Shown piece by piece: positions 23,893 to 31,388 of a DNA stretch of 45,475 nucleotides; within the stretch, counting starts at the first letter, position 1; every line of letters begins with the position of its first letter. A program made the position numbers and the translations under genes. Under the pieces are notes generated by a model, which was given only the letters and a program-made list of their open reading frames with translations, had not been told where the DNA came from and searched no databases. This stretch comes from CAYVBJ01 sp964517005 (GTDB taxonomy: Bacteria > Bacteroidota > Rhodothermia > Balneolales > Balneolaceae). The stretch lies in contig CAZFAJ010000018.1 of assembly GCA_964517005.1 (NCBI GenBank), forward strand, positions 1-45,475. The letters run 5' to 3'.

Positions 23893-25722
23893 ATGAAAGG
23901 ACAAAATAACGGTTTTAAAATCGGTACAATTGTACTTTTTCTGGGCCTTACCCTCTGGTACCTGTTTCCGACAGTTCAGTTAATGCTGGAGCAAAATTAT
24001 ATGGAAAGTATGACTGAATCAGAACGTATACAGTATGCGGAGGAAAACCGGGAAAAAATCCAAAGCTTACAGGACAGAGCCTTATCTCTTGGCCTGGATC
24101 TTCAGGGCGGAATGTATGTAACACTTGAAGTTGGAACCCGTCAGTTATTCGAAGAACTTGCCGGAGATCTTGCCGATGAAACTCTGCGAGAATCTTTGAA
24201 AGTTGCAGAAGAGCGAGCATTTGAAGACCGGACAGATTTTGTGACTGAATTTTTAACAGAATTTGAATCCAGAGATCCCGACGCACGCCTCAGCAGATAT
24301 TACCGGTCGGATGATGAAAACATTACCCGGCGGTCTACCAATGCCGAAGTCGAAGAATATCTTAGAAATCAGCGTGATTCTGCAGTCAACAGGGCCATCG
24401 AAATTATCAGGACAAGGGTTGACAGGTTTGGTGTAACAGAACCTTCCATCCTGAAACAGGGAAATAACCGAATCGTAGTGGAACTTCCCGGTGTGGATGA
24501 TGAAGAAAGAGTCCGTAACCTGTTGAAAGGTACAGCACGCCTGGAGTTCAGAATGACAGCAGAACCTGAAGAGATAAATAGTGCCAAAGAGCGGATTTTC
24601 AATTATTATGATCAATTAGCTGATAACACTGCACAAGATACGGTTGAATCATCAAACAATGAGCAACAAAATAAATTGCTTGAGGTACTGAACCCGCAGG
24701 GCAGGAATCAATATGTATTCGGATATGCCTCGGGTGTTGATACTGCCAGGGTAAATGAGCTCATGGCAAGTGAGGAAGTTCAACAACTGATTCCCCGTAA
24801 TACCACCTTTCTTTGGTCTGCCAATGCATTTGCCGAAGATCAGGGGTTTGAATTTTTTGAACTGATCGGTGTTCGCAGTCAGATTGAGCTCACCGGTGAT
24901 GTAATATCTGAAGCAAGAGTTGCCTTTGATCCAACCACTAACAGGCCTGAAGTCTCTATGTCCATGAACAATGAAGGTGCACGGATATGGGCAAGGCTGA
25001 CAGGTGCAAATATCGGTAAACCGGTGGCAATTGTTCTGGACGGATATGTATTCTCTTACCCTACCGTACAGACAAAAATAAATAATGGCCGGTCTTCGAT
25101 TACAGGGCTGGATGGTGTAAGAGAAGCCGAAGATCTTGTCAATATCCTTCTTTCGGGTGCGCTGCCTGCTCCGCTGGATATCATTCAGGAACGTACCGTA
25201 GGAGCCACTCTCGGTGAAGCATCTATCCAGGCCGGATTTTATTCTACTCTGTTCGGATTGGTTATAGTCGCAATGTTTATGATCGCGTATTACAGAACAG
25301 GCGGTGGTATTGCTGACCTTGCGCTAATTTTAAATATAATTTTTATTCTCGGAATCCTTGCTGCGTTTAAGGCCACTCTTACATTGCCGGGAATTGCCGG
25401 AATCGTACTCACAATCGGTATGGCTGTTGATGCCAACGTGCTGATCTTTGACCGGATCAGAGAGGAAATGAGAGGCGGCAAAACATTGCGTGCTGCAATT
25501 GATAACGGCTATTCAAATGCAATGAGTGCCATTGTTGACGCCAATGTTACCACGTTCTTTGTAGCTGTTATCCTCTACAGTTTCGGCGTAGGCCCGATTA
25601 AAGGATTTGCGGTAACCCTGATGGCCGGAATTGCTGCTTCACTCTTTAGCGCTATTGTTATTACCCGGGTGATTATTGACTATCTGACTCGTGAAAAAAC
25701 AGCTGAAGTAAGCTTCGGTTAA
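23893..25722 (+). CDS. secD: protein translocase subunit SecD
   Basis: A 609-aa inner-membrane protein that, with SecF, uses the proton gradient to pull exported proteins through SecYEG. TM1 is near residues 8-24, followed by the D1 motif LGLDLQGGMYVTLEV and a large periplasmic P1 domain (about 60-435). Five C-terminal TM helices follow, with LPGIAGIVLTIGMAVDANVL and IFDRIREEMRGG (the conserved D-x-N in TM4) and SAIVDANVTTFFVA. Length is typical. Cotranscribed with secF (34 nt gap). Confidence 0.98.
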   Translation: MKGQNNGFKIGTIVLFLGLTLWYLFPTVQLMLEQNYMESMTESERIQYAEENREKIQSLQDRALSLGLDLQGGMYVTLEVGTRQLFEELAGDLADETLRESLKVAEERAFEDRTDFVTEFLTEFESRDPDARLSRYYRSDDENITRRSTNAEVEEYLRNQRDSAVNRAIEIIRTRVDRFGVTEPSILKQGNNRIVVELPGVDDEERVRNLLKGTARLEFRMTAEPEEINSAKERIFNYYDQLADNTAQDTVESSNNEQQNKLLEVLNPQGRNQYVFGYASGVDTARVNELMASEEVQQLIPRNTTFLWSANAFAEDQGFEFFELIGVRSQIELTGDVISEARVAFDPTTNRPEVSMSMNNEGARIWARLTGANIGKPVAIVLDGYVFSYPTVQTKINNGRSSITGLDGVREAEDLVNILLSGALPAPLDIIQERTVGATLGEASIQAGFYSTLFGLVIVAMFMIAYYRTGGGIADLALILNIIFILGILAAFKATLTLPGIAGIVLTIGMAVDANVLIFDRIREEMRGGKTLRAAIDNGYSNAMSAIVDANVTTFFVAVILYSFGVGPIKGFAVTLMAGIAASLFSAIVITRVIIDYLTREKTAEVSFG

Positions 25723-25756
25723 TCGAAAATTATAAACATTTTAAAGACACAAAATT

Positions 25757-26677
25757 ATGAGATGGTTTGAAACTCCAAGTTTTGATTTTATACGGGCACA
25801 CAATATCGCCTATGTTTTCTCCGGTTTGTTAATTATCGGATCACTGATTGCCATTTTTGGTATGGGACTCAATTACGGTATCGATTTCCGCGGCGGTAAA
25901 GAGTTCGTACTCGAATTTGAAGAACCTGTGGATGTGGTGCAGATCAGATCTACTTTGGCAGATCCCCTGGGAACCGCACCCGAAGTGAAGAAATTCGGTT
26001 CCGACCGGGACTTATTGATCCGTACAGATGCTGAGGGAGACATCAGTGAAGTACAATCAACCCTGCTGACTTCGCTCAGTGAAAATTTCCCGGGGAACTC
26101 TGCTTCCGTTATAAAAACGGATATTGTAGGTCCACGGTTTGCCGAAGATCTGAAAATTGCAGCTCTGAACTCCATTATATTCGCTGTAGCTGTTGTTTTT
26201 ATCTACATTCTGATCAGGTTTAAAGGATGGTACTACTCAGCGGGCGCAGTTGCAGCCCTGGTTCATGATGTTATAATTGTACTTGGAATTTTCACTGTAA
26301 TGGGTGAGATTGCTCCATTCAATGTAACCATTGACCAGGCTTTAATTGCAGCATTCCTGACTATTGTGGGTTATTCACTGAATGATACGGTGGTTGTTTT
26401 TGACCGGATTCGTGAAAACTCGATTATTTATAAAACAATGGATTTTAAAGATATGATCAATAAAAGCCTGAATGATACTCTAAGCCGAACGGTAATTACC
26501 TCAGTTACTACCTTGTTTGTAGTGACCGTGCTGTTTATCTTCGGAGGAGAAGTTTTAAAAGGATTTTCCTTTGCTTTAGTGATTGGAGTGATTCTGGGTA
26601 CTTACAGTTCACTGTTTGTTGCAAGTTCATTAGTTGTAGAATTGGAAAAACGTGCAGTGAAGGCAAAATCCAAATAA
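25757..26677 (+). CDS. secF: protein translocase subunit SecF
   Basis: A 306-aa partner of SecD with six TM helices. The N-terminal helix is followed by the F1 motif YGIDFRGGKEFVLEF, a periplasmic domain (about 45-130) and the membrane core with ALVHDVIIVLGIF, TIVGYSLNDTVVVFDRIREN and the C-terminal SLFVASSLVVELE. Length and motifs are standard. The STAS-domain gene starts 30 nt downstream and probably shares the transcript. Confidence 0.98.
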   Translation: MRWFETPSFDFIRAHNIAYVFSGLLIIGSLIAIFGMGLNYGIDFRGGKEFVLEFEEPVDVVQIRSTLADPLGTAPEVKKFGSDRDLLIRTDAEGDISEVQSTLLTSLSENFPGNSASVIKTDIVGPRFAEDLKIAALNSIIFAVAVVFIYILIRFKGWYYSAGAVAALVHDVIIVLGIFTVMGEIAPFNVTIDQALIAAFLTIVGYSLNDTVVVFDRIRENSIIYKTMDFKDMINKSLNDTLSRTVITSVTTLFVVTVLFIFGGEVLKGFSFALVIGVILGTYSSLFVASSLVVELEKRAVKAKSK

Positions 26678-26707
26678 CTGTTTTATTAACTTAAATCAAC
26701 TAACTCT

Positions 26708-27055
26708 ATGAGCTTCGATATATCAGAACGATACAACTGTGTTGTAATAGAATTGAAAGGGAACATCATGGGTGGCCCTGATGCGGTTAGCCTCAATGAA
26801 AAATTGCATGAACTGATTGAACAGGGCAAAACCAATATTGTGGTTAATCTCAGTAAAGTAAAGTTTATGAATTCTTCAGGCTTGGGAATGCTTATAGGCG
26901 CCCTTACTACCATGAGGAAAGCAGGCGGTGATTTAAGAATTGCCAATGCAACTGACAAGATCGAAAGTCTGCTTGTTATCACAAAACTGATTACAGTGTT
27001 TAAGCACTTCAAATCACTGGATGCTGCTATCAAATCGTTTGAAGAACAAGAATAA
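26708..27055 (+). CDS. STAS-domain anti-anti-sigma factor-like protein
   Basis: A 115-aa single STAS domain of the SpoIIAA/RsbV type. The family core is VVNLSKVKFMNSSGLGMLIG (residues 45-64), where Ser56 is the expected phosphorylation site and the usual preceding Asp is Asn55. Such proteins bind an anti-sigma kinase or another partner and are switched by Ser/Thr phosphorylation. No RsbW-like kinase, sigma factor or PP2C phosphatase is encoded nearby, so its partner is unknown. It is placed after secDF and closed by the terminator before purA. Confidence 0.93.
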   Translation: MSFDISERYNCVVIELKGNIMGGPDAVSLNEKLHELIEQGKTNIVVNLSKVKFMNSSGLGMLIGALTTMRKAGGDLRIANATDKIESLLVITKLITVFKHFKSLDAAIKSFEEQE

Positions 27056-27080
27056 ACTAACCTGAAATTTAAAACAGACA

Positions 27081-27107
27081 GGAGGTGTTTTTCACCTCCT
27101 TTTTTTT
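27081..27107 (+). terminator. intrinsic terminator or attenuator directly before purA
   Basis: GGAGGTG (27081-27087) and CACCTCC (27093-27099) form a perfect 7-bp stem with a T5 loop, followed by eight T (27100-27107). It ends only 7 nt before the purA ATG at 27115, leaving no room for a promoter between them. The 5-prime arm is also a perfect Shine-Dalgarno sequence and the 3-prime arm an anti-Shine-Dalgarno sequence. Confidence 0.88.
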
Positions 27108-27114
27108 GGAATCT

Positions 27115-28392
27115 ATGGCAGTACGAATAATTATAGGTGCGCAATGGGGTGATGAAGGAAAAGGAAAAATCGTTGATCTGCTAAGCTCTGATGTTGAATT
27201 TGTCGTCAGATACCAGGGTGGGGCAAATGCGGGTCACACGATTAAATTTGATGATCAAAAAGTTGTTCTCCATCTCGTCCCTTCCGGAATTTTCAATGGC
27301 AAAGCATCTTGTGTTATCGGCAACGGTGTTGTGATTGACCCGATCGCACTCCGGGAAGAGATTGAAACAATTGAGGACATGGGTATTGATCTGACAGACA
27401 GATTATATATCAGTGAATCGGCTCATATCATCCTTTACTATCACAAACTTCTCGATCAGCTAAAAGAGAAAAACCGCGGCGATGATGCCATAGGTACAAC
27501 CGGCAGGGGAATTGGCCCCGCCTATGTAAGCAAAATTTCACGGGTTGGTATCCGTGTCGGAGATCTGCTGAATGAAACCTTACTGAAAAAGAAAATCGAA
27601 AGCAATCTCGCCGATATTAATGAGGCACTGATTCATATTTATAACGAAAAACCTATTCAGGTTGACTATATATATAATGAAATTCTGGAGTCCGTAAACC
27701 GTATTAAACCTTACATTTGTAACTCAACATACCTTCTGCATGAAGCGCTCGAAAACAACCAATCTGTTTTGCTCGAAGGGGCTCAGGGCAGCTTGCTGGA
27801 TGTAGACCATGGCACGTATCCATACGTTACATCTTCGTCACCTACCGCCGGCGGAGCATGCACAGGCAGCGGAATACCTCCACTGGCCGTTACTAATGTA
27901 ACCGGAATCACCAAGGCCTACTGTACAAGAGTCGGTAACGGCCCGTTTCCGACTGAACTTTTTGATGAAGACGGAGATAAACTGCGAAAAAACGGACAGG
28001 AATTCGGAGCAACCACAGGCCGTCCCCGCCGCTGTGGCTGGCTCGACCTGGTAGCTTTAAAATACGCAGTTCGCCTGAACGGAATCAACGAACTTGCCCT
28101 GACTAAAATGGACGTTCTGGATAGTTTTAAGACAATTAAACTCTGCACCAGTTATAAAATAGATAATGAAACCACCAACATATTTCCCAGCAGTATAGAG
28201 AAGCTTGAAGATATTGAACCTGTCTATAAATCTTTTGTAGGATGGAATACGAACATCAGTGAAATAGATTCTTTTGACGATTTGCCCAAAAAAGCTTTGG
28301 AATATATTGAATTCATCGAATCTTATATCGGAGTTTCTTTCACGTTGATTTCCACCGGGCCAAAACGATCTGAAACGATCCGGAGATCCTGA
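27115..28392 (+). CDS. purA: adenylosuccinate synthetase
   Basis: A 425-aa GTP-dependent enzyme joining IMP and aspartate, the first committed step to AMP. Landmarks: IIIGAQWGDEGKGKIVDLL (P-loop and catalytic Asp), YQGGANAGHTI (catalytic His), GTTGRGIGPAYVSKISR, LEGAQGSLLDVDHGTYPYVT and TTGRPRRCGWLDLVAL. The ATG at 27115 gives the usual N-terminus (MAVRIIIGAQ). An upstream in-frame GTG at 27085 lies inside the terminator hairpin and is rejected. A terminator sits 7 nt upstream, so expression probably depends on read-through. The RuBisCO-like gene follows after 34 nt. Confidence 0.97.
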   Translation: MAVRIIIGAQWGDEGKGKIVDLLSSDVEFVVRYQGGANAGHTIKFDDQKVVLHLVPSGIFNGKASCVIGNGVVIDPIALREEIETIEDMGIDLTDRLYISESAHIILYYHKLLDQLKEKNRGDDAIGTTGRGIGPAYVSKISRVGIRVGDLLNETLLKKKIESNLADINEALIHIYNEKPIQVDYIYNEILESVNRIKPYICNSTYLLHEALENNQSVLLEGAQGSLLDVDHGTYPYVTSSSPTAGGACTGSGIPPLAVTNVTGITKAYCTRVGNGPFPTELFDEDGDKLRKNGQEFGATTGRPRRCGWLDLVALKYAVRLNGINELALTKMDVLDSFKTIKLCTSYKIDNETTNIFPSSIEKLEDIEPVYKSFVGWNTNISEIDSFDDLPKKALEYIEFIESYIGVSFTLISTGPKRSETIRRS

Positions 28393-28426
28393 TTGAATCC
28401 GGGTTAAATTTCACATCCGCAACTAT

Positions 28427-29542
28427 ATGAGTGATTCCGGACATTTTTTTATTACTTATCATATTAGCGGTAATAGCCTGGAACAGGCAGAAGATAAGGC
28501 CCGTAAACTCTGTGTAGAACAAACCGTTGAAATGCCTGTTGAAGCAGTTCCCGGCAGAATTCAAACAGGATACTTATCCAAAATACAATCTATTACACAT
28601 ATTGATGAAAATTGTTTTGAACTTATTGTAAAGTGTCCGCTACCATCTGCCGGAACTGAAATTTCCCAATTCATCAATATCATTTACGGTAATATATCAC
28701 TGACTCCGGGAATAAAACTGATGGATATTGACTGGACTAACCTTACAAATTTAGTTCAGGGTCCGCGTTTCGGCATAGAAGGAATCCGCAAAAAACTGAA
28801 TATCTATGGACGCGCACTGAGTTGCACCGCTTTAAAACCAATTGGGCTGACGACAAATGAACTGGCTGATATTTGCTACAAATTTGCACTGAGCGGAATA
28901 GATATTATTAAAGATGATCATGGATTATCAGACCAGAAATCATCACCCTTTAAAGAACGGGTTGAGGCATGTTGCCGGGCTGTTGATCGTGCAGCCCAAA
29001 AAACCGGTAAAAAGAGTGAATATTATCCAAACATCACATCGGATTCGGAAGAAGTTTACAAAAGATTTGAATTTGCGAAAAACCAGGGTGCAGGCGGTGT
29101 TTTGATAGCTCCTCAAATCACAGGATTAACAATGATGCATGCGCTTGCAAGTTTGAAAGAACTTCCTGTTATGGCACATCCCTCTTTTACCGGCAGTTAT
29201 TTAATCAATGCTGAAAACGGAATAGATTCCGGTTTTTACTATGGCTCATTATGGAGGGCACTGGGCGCTGATTCAGTCATTTTTACCAATGCACAAGGAC
29301 GGTTTGATTTTACGGAAAAAGAAGTGCTGTCGATAGCCAATCATGCACGGGATGGATCCCGGCCATTTAAAAGTTCACTTCCAACACCCGGTGGCGGAAT
29401 TGATCGCAACACTGTCAAAAACTGGCTTGAATTTTACGGGATTGACACTCTGTTTTTAATCGGAGGTAGTTTATACATTCATCCTGAAGGATTACAAATC
29501 GCTGCCAGAGAATTCCAAAATAAACTTGAAAGCAATGACTGA
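28427..29542 (+). CDS. RuBisCO-like protein (form IV)
   Basis: A 371-aa protein with the RuBisCO large-subunit fold: an N-terminal alpha/beta domain (1-120) and a TIM barrel (125-360). Catalytic-site comparison: TALKPIGL keeps the Lys175 equivalent (Lys137) but lacks Lys177. The carbamylation motif is IKDDHGLSDQ, with the Lys201 and Asp203 equivalents (Lys162, Asp164) kept and Glu204 changed to His165. ASGGIHV is replaced by PGGGIDR; the phosphate-binding GG (346-347) remains. It therefore cannot be a CO2-fixing enzyme and is a form IV enolase/isomerase-type protein. Its stop overlaps the start of a cupin gene. That pair matches the 5-methylthioribulose-1-phosphate isomerase and cupin methylsulfurylase of the Rhodospirillum rubrum MTA-isoprenoid shunt (context inference). 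Confidence 0.92.
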   Translation: MSDSGHFFITYHISGNSLEQAEDKARKLCVEQTVEMPVEAVPGRIQTGYLSKIQSITHIDENCFELIVKCPLPSAGTEISQFINIIYGNISLTPGIKLMDIDWTNLTNLVQGPRFGIEGIRKKLNIYGRALSCTALKPIGLTTNELADICYKFALSGIDIIKDDHGLSDQKSSPFKERVEACCRAVDRAAQKTGKKSEYYPNITSDSEEVYKRFEFAKNQGAGGVLIAPQITGLTMMHALASLKELPVMAHPSFTGSYLINAENGIDSGFYYGSLWRALGADSVIFTNAQGRFDFTEKEVLSIANHARDGSRPFKSSLPTPGGGIDRNTVKNWLEFYGIDTLFLIGGSLYIHPEGLQIAAREFQNKLESND

Positions 29543-29987
29543 TCAATCACGGGTAATCAAGAACAAAAATTTTAAGTGGGAATCTGCGAAACGGAAAGTT
29601 TATAAAACTGACAGCGATAACTTCAGGGATATCCACCGGTACTCTCTGCTGGGAGAAACGGAAAAAGATCTCAACTTTCAAACGCGGTACTTTGAAATAG
29701 AGCCGGACGGCTATTCATCACTTGAAAAACACCGTCATCCCCACACGGTAATTATTATACGGGGTAAAGGCTCGGTAATACTCGGTAATAAAGTAACTGA
29801 AGTTCAGTTACATGATGTCGTCTATATTTCGCCGGAAACCATTCATCAATTTCATGCCGATAAAGACGATTTCCTGGGTTTTATCTGTATTGTAGACCGA
29901 TACAGAGATAAACCGGTTATTCCCGGTGATGACGCAATTAATGAGCAAATTACTTCAAAAAAAGTTCGCAGAAAGATCAGAAAATAG
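29535..29987 (+). CDS. cupin protein paired with the RuBisCO-like protein
   Basis: A 150-aa single-domain cupin. The first cupin motif is RYFEIEPDGYSSLEKHRHPH with candidate metal ligands Glu64, His66 and His70 (His68 is another option); the second is LHDVVYISPETIHQFHAD with His104. The tail FLGFICIVDRYRDKPVIP has a Cys118. The ATG at 29535 overlaps the RuBisCO-like gene by 8 nt (translational coupling) and is preferred to an upstream TTG. In Rhodospirillum rubrum a cupin encoded near the RuBisCO-like protein splits 1-methylthioxylulose-5-phosphate into DXP and methanethiol. The same role is inferred here from pairing and family, not proven. Confidence 0.85.
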   Translation: MTDQSRVIKNKNFKWESAKRKVYKTDSDNFRDIHRYSLLGETEKDLNFQTRYFEIEPDGYSSLEKHRHPHTVIIIRGKGSVILGNKVTEVQLHDVVYISPETIHQFHADKDDFLGFICIVDRYRDKPVIPGDDAINEQITSKKVRRKIRK

Positions 29988-30051
29988 ACTTCTTAACCCG
30001 ACTCTTTTTTCAATCAACAGGTATCAACGAGTTCTTTTATCTCTTAAACTA

Positions 30052-31215
30052 TTAGACCATCGATTCCGGATAGAGGCCGGGAAGATAGTATCCGATCGCT
30101 TTAGGCGGTATATTAAATTTCACTGGCGCCTTATGATTCTCAGAAACCAATAATTTCTCATCAAGCAGCCGGCTCAGCAGAGATCTGGCTGTTCGTTCGC
30201 CAAGCCCGGTAATACGTTTTGCTTCACCGCGGGACAGTGAGCCTTGCAGCATTACCTCACTGAGAATGTATTTCGCCTCTTCCCTCAGCGGTTCAGTGTC
30301 AGATAACATATCTTTTGATCTCAATTGCACATAACCGGCAATTCTTTTCTGCAAACGGCCGGTATCGAGCAGCTCTTTCATGAACTTGATTTCGTTCAGA
30401 CATGCTGCGACAAAAAACCGGCAGAATTCCTTTATCCCAAAATTACTAAAATTATTATTTTCCGATCCGGTTTTGGCTGAAAGGTTAAGCGTACCGCGGT
30501 ACTCATCCTTATTTGCAGATATCATCCTCGGAATTGAATACAGGCCATTCGCATCCAAACCTGTTAATTTGAAAAATGAAATTGTATAAAACTGTGAAAT
30601 TATTTCAAATACCTCTTGGACCGGCAATAAGAGCTGAAGGCGAGAATGAGATGCTACTGCAGCAAGAAGCCGCTTTTCACCTGCAATTTTTCCCAAATCG
30701 TATGCCCTTTCAAATTCATCGGCAAGATTAGCTTTAGGATCTCCATTGTAATGACTCCCGGTTACTTCTATCTGTCCCGGATTAATTTGAAGAGTCTGGT
30801 AATTTATTCCGGTTTTAGAACTCAAAAATTCTTCCGGTATATGTGAATAAAAAACATTGTGAATCCAGTTCAGATACTCAGTTGATGATACACTCAGCGA
30901 TTCTTCCGTGAGCAGACGAATATTAATCTGCTTTTGAGTGTAAATATAGGAATAGCTCCATTTCTGAAGAGCTCTTTTTCCCGGATCATCTAAAAATTTC
31001 TTTCGGGCGGCTTGCTCAATGTCTATTGGACGGATATGGTGGCCTGATAAGAGATTCGCATAGTAACAGGATATTCTTTGTATGATATCTGAAATACACC
31101 TGCGTGTCTCTTTTTCTAAAGTACTGCCCAGAGCTGTTGATTCCCTGAAAGTTTCAAGAAGCAGATCAGACAGATCAGAATCGGCCACAGGATAAAAAAG
31201 TAAACTCGTTGTCAA
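30052..31215 (-). CDS. Fic-family protein lacking the catalytic motif, with C-terminal winged helix
   Basis: A 387-aa protein that aligns by eye with the Fic-plus-wHTH family. The N-terminal helix has GHHIRPIDIEQA (58-69) where Fic proteins have SSxIEGxxxT, without the inhibitory Glu. NPGQIEV (145-151) corresponds to the PGEYR region. The active-site helix, normally HPFxxGNGRxxR, reads LPVQEVFEIISQF (197-209), so His, Gly, Asn and Arg are all missing. GLYSIPRMISANKDEYRGTL (224-243) and the wHTH (about 321-380, SLSRGEAKRITGLGERTARS, PGLYPES at the end) are well conserved. AMPylation is therefore unlikely; a regulator or binding scaffold is possible. Start codon TTG; no ATG is available in frame. 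Confidence 0.8.
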   Translation of the reverse strand: MTTSLLFYPVADSDLSDLLLETFRESTALGSTLEKETRRCISDIIQRISCYYANLLSGHHIRPIDIEQAARKKFLDDPGKRALQKWSYSYIYTQKQINIRLLTEESLSVSSTEYLNWIHNVFYSHIPEEFLSSKTGINYQTLQINPGQIEVTGSHYNGDPKANLADEFERAYDLGKIAGEKRLLAAVASHSRLQLLLPVQEVFEIISQFYTISFFKLTGLDANGLYSIPRMISANKDEYRGTLNLSAKTGSENNNFSNFGIKEFCRFFVAACLNEIKFMKELLDTGRLQKRIAGYVQLRSKDMLSDTEPLREEAKYILSEVMLQGSLSRGEAKRITGLGERTARSLLSRLLDEKLLVSENHKAPVKFNIPPKAIGYYLPGLYPESMV

Positions 31216-31388
31216 TTTATTCAGGTGTTAATAAGATATTTTTTTGCCAGTTATATTACCGGTTTGACAGAATTCTATATTGATAATAATAAATGATTTA
31301 TAATTGTAAAACAAAATTATTTAGTCAATATTTTCCGGTTACTTCTCCAGTTTGTTTTCCAGTTATTATTGATCTGATCAGACGGGCA

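Noticed and set aside
27085..27114. Upstream GTG start for purA
   Set aside because: It would add ten residues encoded by the terminator hairpin; the ATG at 27115 gives the conserved N-terminus.
28427..29542. A true CO2-fixing RuBisCO
   Set aside because: Catalytic residues differ (KDDH, missing second Lys of KPK, GGG for SGG), the protein is too short, and no phosphoribulokinase is nearby.
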